A stretch of DNA of 64,000 bases from CBDFNN01 sp965250215 (GTDB lineage: Bacteria; Bacteroidota; Rhodothermia; Rhodothermales; DATKEJ01). Positions 8,457-16,875 of the stretch are shown here, piece after piece. The stretch is taken from the NCBI GenBank assembly GCA_965250215.1, contig CBDFNN010000004.1:3658001-3722000 (forward strand). Direction: 5' to 3'. The notes under the pieces were generated by a model. It did no database searches, had not been told where the DNA came from, and saw only the letters and a list, made by a program, of their open reading frames with translations. The stretch's first letter is position 1. Each line of letters opens with the position of its first letter. The translations under genes were made by a program, and so were the position numbers.

Positions 8457-9569
8457 CTAAATGGAGATACGTATATCTTTTCGTCTCATCACAACAAGGA
8501 TTGCGTACCAAAAAGCTACCCAAGAAAGAGCCGAAAGAAGAGATCCAAATTTCGGCGAGATGATGTGGCTAAATACATTGGAATAGAGAATTCCTGAAAG
8601 ACCCAGAATTCCATAGATCTGCGCAAGCAGGCTCGTTCCGGCATAGACTGTGATGGCATTTATACCAAAATCGGAAAAAAATCCGACTCCTTTTTTAAAT
8701 TTCATGATGTCAACTATCCAAATGCAAAAGGCAAGCCCGAGTAGAGCGATACCGCCAGTGAATAGAACATAGGAACTAGTCCACAATGCCTTGTTGATTG
8801 GAAAGGCCCAGCCCCAAAGATAGCCTAGAGAAAGAAGAACGAAGCCCCAGCTAAAAAACTCAAGGCATATATCTTTCAAATCTTTGCCTTCGGTAAATCG
8901 ATAACCAGCCAATACTCCGATTAGTGCTGTTGCCACGGCAGGAATCGTGCTGAGTAATCCTTCCGGATCCCATCTTCGACCAGCTCCGGTCCAAAGATGA
9001 TCTTCTCCGACAATCATACGATCAATGAAAGCAGCCAAATTCCACTCTTTGAGATCGAGCAAGCCGGCCCCATGTCCAGGAACTGGAATGAAAGTCATCG
9101 CCAAGTAGTAGGCAATGAGAATAATAATCGTTAAAACAATCAAAGATCGTTTGCTCAGGTAGACATATAAAAGTGCTGCAAATAAGTAACCAAGAGCAAT
9201 TCTTTGGAGGACTCCAAAGATTCGGATCCTAGTCAAACTTTCTCGGAGACCGAAACTCGGATCGAAGTGAAAGAAGGGAAATGCAGCGAGGAATAGACCA
9301 ATTAGAAAAAGTATGCCGGCCCTTTTTACGATCCTTCGAGATAGCGCCCCTTTTGAAAGACCCTTCTCAACTTGTTTTGCAATAGCAATGGGAATAACGA
9401 CTCCCACAATGAAAAGGAAAAACGGAAAGACGAGGTCGGTTGGAGTCCATCCATGCCATTCAGCATGAAGAAGGGGTCCATAAACAGAATTCCATGAACC
9501 CGGGTTGTTCACAATGGTCATTAAAACAATAGTGAATCCTCGAAAGACATCGATCGCAACAATTCGCAC
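8457..9569 (-). CDS. NagX/HGSNAT-like membrane acyltransferase (COG4299, DUF5009)
   Basis: A polytopic inner-membrane protein of 370 residues with about ten hydrophobic segments. The N-terminus DVFRGFTIVLMTIVNNPG followed by HAEWHGWTPTDLVFPFFLF is the signature of the heparan-alpha-glucosaminide N-acetyltransferase/NagX family, which transfers acetyl groups across the membrane onto amino sugars; the conserved histidine pair lies in this block. In bacteria these genes often accompany N-acetylglucosamine use, though here the GH20 gene is 40 kb away. The start is a GTG; a few extra N-terminal residues are possible. It follows the small membrane protein gene by 44 bases and probably shares its transcript. 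Confidence 0.85.
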   Translation of the reverse strand: MRIVAIDVFRGFTIVLMTIVNNPGSWNSVYGPLLHAEWHGWTPTDLVFPFFLFIVGVVIPIAIAKQVEKGLSKGALSRRIVKRAGILFLIGLFLAAFPFFHFDPSFGLRESLTRIRIFGVLQRIALGYLFAALLYVYLSKRSLIVLTIIILIAYYLAMTFIPVPGHGAGLLDLKEWNLAAFIDRMIVGEDHLWTGAGRRWDPEGLLSTIPAVATALIGVLAGYRFTEGKDLKDICLEFFSWGFVLLSLGYLWGWAFPINKALWTSSYVLFTGGIALLGLAFCIWIVDIMKFKKGVGFFSDFGINAITVYAGTSLLAQIYGILGLSGILYSNVFSHIISPKFGSLLSALSWVAFWYAILVVMRRKDIRISI

Positions 9570-9613
9570 GTAGATAGATGGTTTGTGGTGAACTACTTTT
9601 TGAAATTCCTAGA

Positions 9614-9808
9614 TTACTTGATTCCTCTCCTTCGACGCTCCTCCTTAATTTTAAGGTATTCTTCTAACTCTTTTTTTTCCGGTGTCAAAGAGCCAGAAGA
9701 TTCATTCTCTCGTCTAATAATGGGCAATACCTTTACTATTCCCAAATAGAGAATAAGACCGATCCCAATGACGGCGATTAGGGCCATAATGCCGAAGTCC
9801 AATCGCAT
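9614..9808 (-). CDS. Small single-span membrane protein, unknown function
   Basis: A 64-residue protein from the ATG at 9808 (a TTG at 9838 would add ten residues). It has one transmembrane helix at about 6-28 (IMALIAVIGIGLILYLGIV) and a charged, helical cytoplasmic tail (EKKELEEYLKIKEERRRRG). I do not recognise the family; the arrangement resembles small accessory subunits of membrane complexes. It precedes the NagX-like gene on the same strand. Confidence 0.6.
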   Translation of the reverse strand: MRLDFGIMALIAVIGIGLILYLGIVKVLPIIRRENESSGSLTPEKKELEEYLKIKEERRRRGIK

Positions 9809-9907
9809 ATCGATAAATTGAAATTTCCGGTGTAGCAAATCCTAAACAATATAGATCTACTCAAGTAATGATGCAGACTGTTCAAATCACGAATCGAAAT
9901 AAGAATT

Positions 9908-10189
9908 ATGCCACGAGCATCCGCGAGACACATATTGGTAGCTACGGCCGAAGAATGCCAGTCATTGAAAGAACGAATTGAAAAAGGTGAATCGTTCTCT
10001 GAGCTAGCTCAAGCTTTTTCTGGCTGTCCTTCAGGAAAAAAAGGAGGAGAGCTTGGTTCATTTGGCCCAGGACAAATGGTCGCGGAATTTGATGAAGTTG
10101 TGTTCAGCGCACCGGTAAGTGAAGTACAAGGACCTGTCAAAACACAATTTGGATTTCATCTTGTAGAAGTCATGAAGCGCTCTGAATAG
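9908..10189 (+). CDS. ppiC: Parvulin-type peptidyl-prolyl cis-trans isomerase (PpiC-like)
   Basis: A stand-alone 93-residue parvulin without a signal peptide, so it is cytoplasmic. Family features are ARHILV at the start, FSELAQAFSGCPSGKKGGELGSFG in the middle with the usual GG-LG-F motif, and VKTQFGFHLVEV at the end. It catalyses proline isomerisation in protein folding, and its length matches E. coli PpiC (93 residues). It begins with an ATG, is divergent from the small membrane protein gene, and has no gene for 452 bases downstream. Confidence 0.93.
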   Translation: MPRASARHILVATAEECQSLKERIEKGESFSELAQAFSGCPSGKKGGELGSFGPGQMVAEFDEVVFSAPVSEVQGPVKTQFGFHLVEVMKRSE

Positions 10190-10641
10190 ACTAGTTCAAG
10201 ATTAATCATTGTTATGGGCAGGGAAATGGATTAGTCAATGGCGCCCGTATTCTCGATAACTACCAGCAGGAGCCATAAATTAACCAACCTACCGTATCAA
10301 GAATGCCAGTTGCTCGATCAATTCGAAGAATAGGCAGAGTTACTTGGAGACCAGCTAGAGGAGATTGAGACACCTAAAGTTTGATAAAGAGTTCTTATTT
10401 CAGAAAGAAAAGTGACATTGATGTATGTGAAGATTAAGTGAACTGGTCCGATTTTCCTCAAAAAATCGTCTTTACTATATAAACAGCCTACTTACATGTT
10501 AGAAAGTTGAAAGACTGGATTAAAGTCTTATATTCTTTCGTAAGGTTTGAGGCCACCTAAGCATCTCTGATGCCATTGTTCTATACTAAATCGTTGTCCA
10601 AGCTTGTAGCTTGATGCAGTCTTAATAATTAATTTCTACCG
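10190..10641. other. 452-base gene-free stretch
   Basis: No open frame of convincing length, no tRNA and no terminator hairpin with a T-run was seen. The stretch is AT-rich near its right end and must contain the promoter of the secreted protein gene at 10642, but I found no exact TAnnTTTG box; two near matches (TAAAGTTTG and TAAGGTTTG) have a spacer one base too long. Confidence 0.5.
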
Positions 10642-11772
10642 ATGAAATCATTTACAAATAAATCTGTCCTAGGGATCTTGACCATATTATTGGTCTTTGG
10701 CGCAACTAACCTTGTTGCTCAGCCCAGAATTGGAGGCGAATTAAGAGTCGTGGCTGGGCCAGGAGCTGGTCAAACCACCGTTGAAGTTTGGGTAAATGCG
10801 GTCAATGGCGCCGATTGGTGGATGGGACCTGGGACACTCCAGTTCAGCTACAACAACACTGCACTAACAATGGCTGCATCTCCCTTGCCAAACACAGATT
10901 ATACAAAGCCGGCCTCAATACCGCCTTTCTATACCCAGTGGTTCATATCGCGGCCTCAAGCGGACGTAGTATCATTTAATATTTTCATGGATCCTGGATT
11001 TGATGGCACATTTGGATTACGAATTACTCCAACCTTGCAAAAGCTTATCGATATCCACTTCACCAATGGTCCCCAACCGCTTGAGACATCGGCCTTAAAC
11101 TTTGCTTGGACCAAATGCGAACATTCAGGTCTATTGGATGTGGCTGTAGCTCCTCCTAGAGTTGATTGGACAGGTCCAGAAGACTGTTCAGCCATGGCTG
11201 GCGCCGCACTGCCTGTGGAGCTTACAGGCCTAGACGTTGTGACAGCCGACCGTTCAGCCACGCTAAACTGGGGAACGGCGACCGAGGATAATAATGCTGG
11301 TTTCGATGTCGAGTACGCGAGAGCCGGTTCGGAGTTTATCCAGGCTGGATTTGTTGACGGAAATGGTTCGACAACTGAAGTAAGCGAGTACAGTTACACT
11401 GTTGAAGACCTTCTTCCAGGTAAGTATAACTTCCGTCTGAAGCAGATTGATTTCGACGGGCAGTTTGAGTATTCAGACGTCGTAGAAGCCAATGTTTCGA
11501 TCCCTGGAAAGTATATTCTTGATAATGCCTATCCAAATCCATTCAATCCTCAGACAACCGTAAACTTCGCGGTAGCAGAGGAGCAGGAAGTTCGATATGA
11601 ATTGTATGATGCTACTGGAAGGCTCGTCAAAACGCTTTTCTCCGGTATTGTTGAAGCCAGTGAAACTCAAACTCTCAGAATCGACGCTTCAGATCTTACA
11701 AGTGGAATCTACATTGGAGTCCTTATCGGACAAGGATTCAACACTTCTCAGAGACTGGTACTGGTTAAGTAG
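10642..11772 (+). CDS. Secreted protein with type IX secretion C-terminal sorting domain
   Basis: A 376-residue protein with a signal peptide (about 1-27, ending LVAQ), an N-terminal beta-rich domain (about 30-180; FSYNNTALTM is reminiscent of cohesin-like folds), a fibronectin III-like segment with LPVELTGLDVVTADRSATLNW and YNFRLKQIDFDGQFEYS (about 192-285), and a C-terminal sorting tail of about 80 residues with AYPNPFNPQTTVNF, YDATGRLVKTL and LTSGIYIGVL. Such tails direct export by the type IX system and cell-surface attachment. The function is unknown; no catalytic motif is seen. A strong terminator follows 24 bases after the stop, so it is probably monocistronic. Confidence 0.85.
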   Translation: MKSFTNKSVLGILTILLVFGATNLVAQPRIGGELRVVAGPGAGQTTVEVWVNAVNGADWWMGPGTLQFSYNNTALTMAASPLPNTDYTKPASIPPFYTQWFISRPQADVVSFNIFMDPGFDGTFGLRITPTLQKLIDIHFTNGPQPLETSALNFAWTKCEHSGLLDVAVAPPRVDWTGPEDCSAMAGAALPVELTGLDVVTADRSATLNWGTATEDNNAGFDVEYARAGSEFIQAGFVDGNGSTTEVSEYSYTVEDLLPGKYNFRLKQIDFDGQFEYSDVVEANVSIPGKYILDNAYPNPFNPQTTVNFAVAEEQEVRYELYDATGRLVKTLFSGIVEASETQTLRIDASDLTSGIYIGVLIGQGFNTSQRLVLVK

Positions 11773-11796
11773 ATTTAGAAATCATTTTTGACTTTC

Positions 11797-11830
11797 AGGG
11801 TCGGATTCTTTTGAGTCCGACCCTTTTTTT
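11797..11830 (+). terminator. Intrinsic terminator after the type IX-secreted protein gene
   Basis: AGGGTCGGA pairs perfectly with TCCGACCCT over 9 bases around a 10-base loop, followed by seven T residues. Confidence 0.95.
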
Positions 11831-11970
11831 GTGCAGAAATCAGTCTTCAATCGTCCGGAAGAGACACTCTACACGCAGAGTTGGCCTATACAATTAGTCC
11901 TCGTTTTTTGACCTTCAGATCTCCATAGGACTTTTCATCGTCTCCATAACTCCTTCAGCAGACTGCTCCA

Positions 11971-12024
11971 GAACACGGAACACGGAACACCTCCTCCTGA
12001 GGACTGAAAGCTGAAAGCTGACGA
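11971..12024 (+). repeat. Two adjacent heptamer tandem arrays
   Basis: GAACACG, GAACACG, GAACAC (11971-11990), in another register CGGAACA units, is followed 13 bases later by CTGAAAG, CTGAAAG, CTGACGA (12004-12024). Both have 7-base periodicity. The block ends three bases before the stop codon of the minus-strand sulfatase gene and is the best example of the intergenic heptad family. Confidence 0.7.
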
Positions 12025-12027
12025 CTT

Positions 12028-13563
12028 TTAATCCCCAAGAGCCGGCATTCTGAACCTCTCAATACTTGGCTCCGACCTTGCAGTAGCCATGTGGCCAAGT
12101 AATTCTCGAATAAGATCGGGATGATCAGCAGCAACATCTCTCTCCTCCCTAGGGTCACTTTCGAGATTATACAACTCCAGATCCAAATTCCCCTTTGAGA
12201 TTCCCTTCCGTATGGCTTTCCATTTTCCTTTTCTGATGGCCTGTTGACCTCCATATCCAGCAAATTCCCAGAAGAGAAAATCGTGTTCAGTCTGTTGTTC
12301 TCCTACCAGACTAGGGAGGAAGCTAATGCCCATCGAGTTTTCTGGTAACTCAGCCCTACTTAATTCGCCGAAGGTTGCCATTACGTCATGAAAGGCAGAA
12401 ATGTGCTTACTTTCACTACCAGCTTCAATTCTTCCCTGCCAAGATGCGATCATTGGAACTCTGATGCCACCCTCATTTAGCTGCCCTTTGATCTTCGCTT
12501 GAACGGTCTCGAATGGCATTGCACTATTGAAATACTTCGTGTCTGCCCCTCCGGCATAAGTCGGACCGTTATCGCTGGTGAATATTATCAGAGTGTTTTC
12601 ATACTCACCGATCTCTTTGAGTTTTTGAATTAAATCGCCGACCTGCTCGTCCAGATAGGAAATCATTGCTGCATAGGCCGCCCTCGGAGCGATGTGAGGG
12701 AAATAACTTGCGCCAGTGTAAGGCTCTTCAGGGCCAAGTTTTTCTTTGTAGTAATTCACCCACCGCTGTGGCGCCTGCAAAGGTACGTGGGGGAGTGGCG
12801 ACGCGTAGTAGAGGAAAAAAGGACGAGAGCCGTCTTGCCGATCCAGAAAGGAGAGAGCTTCATCATGCATTAATTTCGGAGCATAATCAACGAGGTTAAA
12901 ATCTGCATAGCTAGCCTCGTCCTTAGGATCTGCGTTCGCGGCCAGATTGCTACGCGGTGCCACGGATCTGTTATTTAGCAATACCTTTTCTTCGTTCCTC
13001 CAAAGGTGAAGGGGATAAAGCGTATGGGCTTGTCGCTGACAATTGTAACCATAGAAAAAATCGAAGCCTTGGCTCGACGGAATACTTTCGGTCAAGGGAC
13101 CACCTAATCCCCATTTTCCAACCATTCCTGTTGAGTAGCCCACACTTCCCAGCATCTCGGCAATAGTCACCAAACTATCGGGTAGAGGTCTTTGTCCCTC
13201 GAGCTTGGGATCTTGGAACATCGATTCATATCCCCAGACATCACCTCGTTCGCTCCATTCATCATTTCCCCGTATGGGTACATGGCCTGAGTGCATTCCG
13301 CTGAGTAGTACAGCCCGAGCAGGAGCACAAACTGGAGCACCAGAATAGTGATTAGTGAACCGCATGCCGCTAACAGCTAGAGCATCGATATTTGGTGTCT
13401 CGATCAAGTCCTGACCGTAAACACCCAGTTCGCCGTAGCCGAGATCGTCTGCTAGGATATATATAATATTCGGTGCTTCATATTCTAAAGAAGTCTCTGC
13501 TCTTTGGCATGAAAGAGGCAATACAAAAACTACAAGTAGAAATATTCTATATCTCTTAAGCAT
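12028..13563 (-). CDS. Arylsulfatase-family lipoprotein (sulfatase 1)
   Basis: From the ATG at 13563 this is a 511-residue lipoprotein (lipobox LPLSC, Cys19). It begins with the family start NIIYILADDLGYGELGVYG, where the aspartate pair binds calcium, and carries the formylglycine signature CAPARAVLLSG with the target cysteine near residue 80. GKWGLGG, PFFLYYASPLPHVPLQAP and FTSDNGPTYAG are further active-site motifs. It hydrolyses sulfate esters, probably of polysaccharides, at the periplasm or cell surface; the exact substrate is not visible. The longer ORF start at 13689 adds 42 residues without a signal pattern and is rejected. It is divergent from the alcohol dehydrogenase-sulfatase pair. 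A formylglycine-generating enzyme is not in the window. Confidence 0.92.
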   Translation of the reverse strand: MLKRYRIFLLVVFVLPLSCQRAETSLEYEAPNIIYILADDLGYGELGVYGQDLIETPNIDALAVSGMRFTNHYSGAPVCAPARAVLLSGMHSGHVPIRGNDEWSERGDVWGYESMFQDPKLEGQRPLPDSLVTIAEMLGSVGYSTGMVGKWGLGGPLTESIPSSQGFDFFYGYNCQRQAHTLYPLHLWRNEEKVLLNNRSVAPRSNLAANADPKDEASYADFNLVDYAPKLMHDEALSFLDRQDGSRPFFLYYASPLPHVPLQAPQRWVNYYKEKLGPEEPYTGASYFPHIAPRAAYAAMISYLDEQVGDLIQKLKEIGEYENTLIIFTSDNGPTYAGGADTKYFNSAMPFETVQAKIKGQLNEGGIRVPMIASWQGRIEAGSESKHISAFHDVMATFGELSRAELPENSMGISFLPSLVGEQQTEHDFLFWEFAGYGGQQAIRKGKWKAIRKGISKGNLDLELYNLESDPREERDVAADHPDLIRELLGHMATARSEPSIERFRMPALGD

Positions 13564-13811
13564 CAGGTGACTAGGTTGGTTCAAACTCCTCCGACAGTAG
13601 GACCAATATACTTGGTGAATAAGATCTGACAAATAAATGCAAGGATGGACTCCTACTTCCTTGCGAATAGAACTCAAAACAAGAAACAAATCCTTTCAGT
13701 TCATTGATATCTAGAGCATCTGCGTACATTCCCGTTGATAGGAAGGCAAGTTTAACTATTTGAAGAGATAATCTCCACTTCGGCGCTTCCTAGAAATGCA
13801 ATGTCAGTGAT

Positions 13812-14849
13812 ATGCGAGCCGTCTATTACACTTCCTTTGCCACGGAGCCAAAAATTGTAGAACTGGCCGATCCAATTACACCTCATGATGGAGTCGTTTT
13901 GGAGGTGGAAGCGAGTGGAATTTGCAGAAGCGACTGGCATGGGTGGATGGGACATGATCCAGACATTCAGTTGCCCCACGTGCCTGGACATGAAATGGCT
14001 GGCAGGATTGTCGACTTAGGCCCGGGAGTCTCTAAGTGGAAGCTAGGTCAAAGAATTACTCTCCCCTTTATTTGTGCATGTGGGTCTTGTGTCCAATGCA
14101 GCCAAGGGCATGGACAGGTCTGCAGGAATCAGTACCAACCGGGATTTACGCACTGGGGTAGTTTTGCCCAATATGTCGCCGTACATCGCGCCGATTTCAA
14201 TCTCATTTCTCTGCCGGATCTAATAGATTCTGTGACAGCGGCAAGCCTGGGTTGCCGATTCGCGACCTCCTATTCAGCAGTCGTCAACCAGGCCAAAATA
14301 AAAGTTGGGGATTGGATAGCCGTACATGGTTGTGGAGGCGTGGGACTTTCAGCAATAATGATTGCTTCAGCTTTGGGAGCAAGAGTAATTGGCATTGACA
14401 TTGCTGACGAAGCCCTAAAGATCGCGAGGCTTGCTGGAGCTGAGTGTATCGTAAATGAGACAGGAGAACTTGTTGTCGAAAATATTCTTGAGATTACGAG
14501 TGGCGGTGCACATGCATCAATTGATGCACTCGGTAGCCCCGACACAATGTTGAATTCAATCCATTGCCTAAGACCCAAGGGACGTCATATTCAAATAGGG
14601 CTAATGCCGGGTAGCAGCGCCCACACTCCCCTGCCCTTGCCCAAAATCATTGGACAAGAACTTGAAATACTAGGAAGTCACGGAATGGCCGCTTCTCAAT
14701 ACGGTGAAATGATTAAATTAATCAGTGACGGCCGGGTATCACCCGAACTTTTGATTGGCGGAACTTGCAGTCTTCTAGATGCCATCGATATTTTGGTTAA
14801 CATGGACACAAGTCCACCGATCGGAATTAATATTATCAACTCGTTTTAA
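13812..14849 (+). CDS. Zinc-dependent alcohol dehydrogenase (MDR family)
   Basis: A 345-residue cytoplasmic oxidoreductase of the medium-chain dehydrogenase family. Catalytic zinc ligands are Cys in SGICRSDWHGW (about residue 37), His-Glu in PGHEMAG (about 58-59) and Cys in LGCRF (about 146). The structural zinc site has four cysteines in CACGSCVQCSQGHGQVC (about 88-104). The nucleotide-binding motif GCGGVGLSA (about 174-182) with an aspartate in GIDIAD indicates NAD(H) preference. It is followed two bases later by the second sulfatase gene, so the pair is an operon; it may oxidise an alcohol or sugar released from a sulfated substrate, which is inference. Confidence 0.9.
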   Translation: MRAVYYTSFATEPKIVELADPITPHDGVVLEVEASGICRSDWHGWMGHDPDIQLPHVPGHEMAGRIVDLGPGVSKWKLGQRITLPFICACGSCVQCSQGHGQVCRNQYQPGFTHWGSFAQYVAVHRADFNLISLPDLIDSVTAASLGCRFATSYSAVVNQAKIKVGDWIAVHGCGGVGLSAIMIASALGARVIGIDIADEALKIARLAGAECIVNETGELVVENILEITSGGAHASIDALGSPDTMLNSIHCLRPKGRHIQIGLMPGSSAHTPLPLPKIIGQELEILGSHGMAASQYGEMIKLISDGRVSPELLIGGTCSLLDAIDILVNMDTSPPIGINIINSF

Positions 14850-14851
14850 TT

Positions 14852-16357
14852 GTGAAGCATCTCCGCCTCAAGGTTTGTTTTTTTCTCTTTGCTCTCTCGA
14901 TACTGAGTTGTAACGCAGAGACCGAATTATCGCGGCCTAATATACTCGTCATTATCGCCGATGATTTAAGCTACGCAGCTGTTGGGGGGCTTGGTAACCC
15001 GGTCGTCAATACGCCTAATATCGATAGGCTCATGACCGAGGGCACCAGTTTCTCACACACCTACAACATGGGCGGATGGAATGGTGCTATTTGCACCGCC
15101 TCTCGATCCATGTTGATATCTGGACGGAATCTATGGCAGGCAAATGGGATCAAGGACCGCTGGGCTGCTAGCGATTCGAACTCTCTTGCTCAAACCTGGG
15201 GACGGATCATGGCAAAAAATGGTTATGATACCTATATGTCTGGGAAATGGCATGTGAATGCGCCAGCTGATTTCGTATTTGATACGGCGAACAATATTCG
15301 ACCTGGTATGCCACCCGATCCTTGGCGTCATGCTGGAGTTGGTCAAAAATTGAAAGCTGCCATGGCTGATGGTATTGAGCCAGATTTGTCAGAGATCATG
15401 CCACTGGGGTACAATAGACCCAAAAGTCGGGCAGATACATCTTGGACACCATTCGACAAGAGACATGGCGGTTTCTGGCAAGGTGGAAAACATTGGAGCG
15501 AGGTTTTGAAGGACGATGCTCTTGATTTTATTTCGACAGCAAAAGATGACCCTGATCCATTTCTCATGTACCTGGCCTTCAATGCTCCCCATGACCCTCG
15601 TCAGGCACCAAAATCCTTCGTCGATCAATATCCTCTGGATGACATTTCTCTGCCTGAAAATTGGCTTGGGGAATATCCGTGGAAGGATGATATCGGGAAT
15701 GGACCAGATCTTCGAGACGAGGCACTGGCGCCCTTCCCTAGAACCGAGTATGCGATAAAAGTACACTTGCAAGAGTACTATGCCATCATCACTCACATGG
15801 ACTACCAAATAGGTTTGATTCTCGACGCGCTTGCGGAGAGTGGTCTGTCCGAAAACACCTACGTGTTCTTCACCGCTGATCACGGACTTGCCGTAGGAAG
15901 TCATGGATTGCTAGGAAAGCAGAATCAATATGACCACAGTGTGCGGGTTCCACTTGTAATGAAAGGTCCCGATATACCGATCTCAACAACTAACGATGCC
16001 GACGTCTACCTCCAGGACATTATGCCAACGAGCCTAGAGATCGCAGGTATCGAGAAGCCCGAATATGTTCAATTCCAAAGTCTGCTGAGCTTGGCTCGTA
16101 ATGAAAAGACGGGCTCATCCTACGAGAGCATCTATGGCGCCTACGTCGATCTTCAACGCATGATCAGAAAGGACGGATATAAATTGATTCACTATTCCCG
16201 CATCAATAAATCGCAATTGTTTGATCTGAACGAGGATCCTCTCGAGATGAATGATCTTGCAGAATCAATGCCCGAAAAAACCAAAGAGTTGTTTTCCGAA
16301 TTGGTAGAACTTCAATCTGAGATGGAAGACGACTTGGTGCTGAGGTCCACCAACTAA
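14852..16357 (+). CDS. Sulfatase-family lipoprotein with C-T-A-S-R active-site motif (sulfatase 2)
   Basis: A 501-residue lipoprotein (lipobox ILSC, Cys20). It starts NILVIIADDLSYAAVGGLGN and has the modification cysteine near residue 81 in CTASRSMLISG. The canonical motif is C-x-P-x-R; here the proline is replaced by alanine, a variant known in some sulfatase subfamilies. GKWHVN, LAFNAPHDPRQAP and FTADHGLAVGSHGLLGKQNQYDHS complete the alkaline-phosphatase-fold active site. The start is a GTG two bases after the dehydrogenase stop, which implies coupling. The substrate is likely a sulfated sugar or small ester. The 194 bases downstream carry heptamer repeats and an operator-like palindrome. 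Confidence 0.9.
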   Translation: MKHLRLKVCFFLFALSILSCNAETELSRPNILVIIADDLSYAAVGGLGNPVVNTPNIDRLMTEGTSFSHTYNMGGWNGAICTASRSMLISGRNLWQANGIKDRWAASDSNSLAQTWGRIMAKNGYDTYMSGKWHVNAPADFVFDTANNIRPGMPPDPWRHAGVGQKLKAAMADGIEPDLSEIMPLGYNRPKSRADTSWTPFDKRHGGFWQGGKHWSEVLKDDALDFISTAKDDPDPFLMYLAFNAPHDPRQAPKSFVDQYPLDDISLPENWLGEYPWKDDIGNGPDLRDEALAPFPRTEYAIKVHLQEYYAIITHMDYQIGLILDALAESGLSENTYVFFTADHGLAVGSHGLLGKQNQYDHSVRVPLVMKGPDIPISTTNDADVYLQDIMPTSLEIAGIEKPEYVQFQSLLSLARNEKTGSSYESIYGAYVDLQRMIRKDGYKLIHYSRINKSQLFDLNEDPLEMNDLAESMPEKTKELFSELVELQSEMEDDLVLRSTN

Positions 16358-16417
16358 GAGGGGTCTGAGTTTCTCATCCGTCCCTGTGCGTCTGCCTCAT
16401 TGCTATCCGAGATCCAA

Positions 16418-16489
16418 GCTCGATACTTCCTGCTCGATATTTCCTAACAACAACCCTTTTCCCGTCCCGAAACTCGCAACACGTCGCTC
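16418..16489 (+). repeat. Tandem 14-mer and heptamer repeats
   Basis: GCTCGATACTTCCT (16418-16431) is followed directly by GCTCGATATTTCCT (16432-16445), with one mismatch. A second block reads GAAACTC, GCAACAC, GTCGCTC (16469-16489), in another register CGAAACT, CGCAACA, CGTCGCT. Both have a 7- or 14-base period and lie between sulfatase 2 and the XRE regulator gene. Confidence 0.65.
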
Positions 16490-16513
16490 TAAAATTCTAT
16501 CGTTTGTATTATC

Positions 16514-16529
16514 GTACCATTTATGGTAC
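16514..16529. promoter_or_regulatory. Perfect palindrome, likely operator of the XRE regulator
   Basis: GTACCAT and ATGGTAC form a 7-base inverted repeat with a 2-base centre, 25 bases upstream of the ATG of a small helix-turn-helix protein. The size and position suit an autoregulatory operator. Binding is inferred. Confidence 0.6.
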
Positions 16530-16554
16530 ATTGCTTTCGAAACAAATCTGATTG

Positions 16555-16839
16555 ATGATTAGACCGAAACCAGAACGTGTTCGTTTGCGCGACAATCGCA
16601 GGCAAAAGCATTTGCTGAAACATCCTGAATTAGCTGCGGCGAAGCTTAAAATTGCTCGCCAGGTTGAGGATTTCATGGAGCACCAAAAGCTCTCGAAATC
16701 TCAGATGGCGACGCAAATGCAGACTAGTAGAGCACAGCTAAATCGCCTACTGGACCCCAATAATCCATCAATCACACTACTAACAATAGAAAGAGCAGCA
16801 GCAGCCCTTGGAAAGAGACTTCGGGTAGAGATCTATTAA
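16555..16839 (+). CDS. XRE-family helix-turn-helix regulator (solitary antitoxin-like)
   Basis: A 94-residue DNA-binding protein. The HTH occupies about residues 48-90 (KLSKSQMATQMQTSRAQLNRLLDPNNPSITLLTIERAAAALGKRLRVEI), in the style of HigA-like antitoxins and related stand-alone regulators. The ATG at 16555 is chosen over the preceding TTG. A toxin gene would be expected just before or after; the 197 bases upstream hold no frame for one and the next gene is ino1, so it appears to be solitary. It may repress itself through the palindrome at 16514-16529 and perhaps also affect ino1, 36 bases downstream. Confidence 0.82.
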   Translation: MIRPKPERVRLRDNRRQKHLLKHPELAAAKLKIARQVEDFMEHQKLSKSQMATQMQTSRAQLNRLLDPNNPSITLLTIERAAAALGKRLRVEIY

Positions 16840-16875
16840 ACCCGAGCCACAGGCTCCTCTGCACTAAAAAAAACT

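Noticed and set aside
11971..12024. CRISPR array
   Set aside because: Units are 7 bases with no spacers of constant length, and no cas genes are in the window.
16358..16551. Toxin partner for the XRE regulator
   Set aside because: No frame of toxin size or motif in the 197 bases upstream; the next gene downstream is ino1, so a type II toxin-antitoxin pair is not supported.
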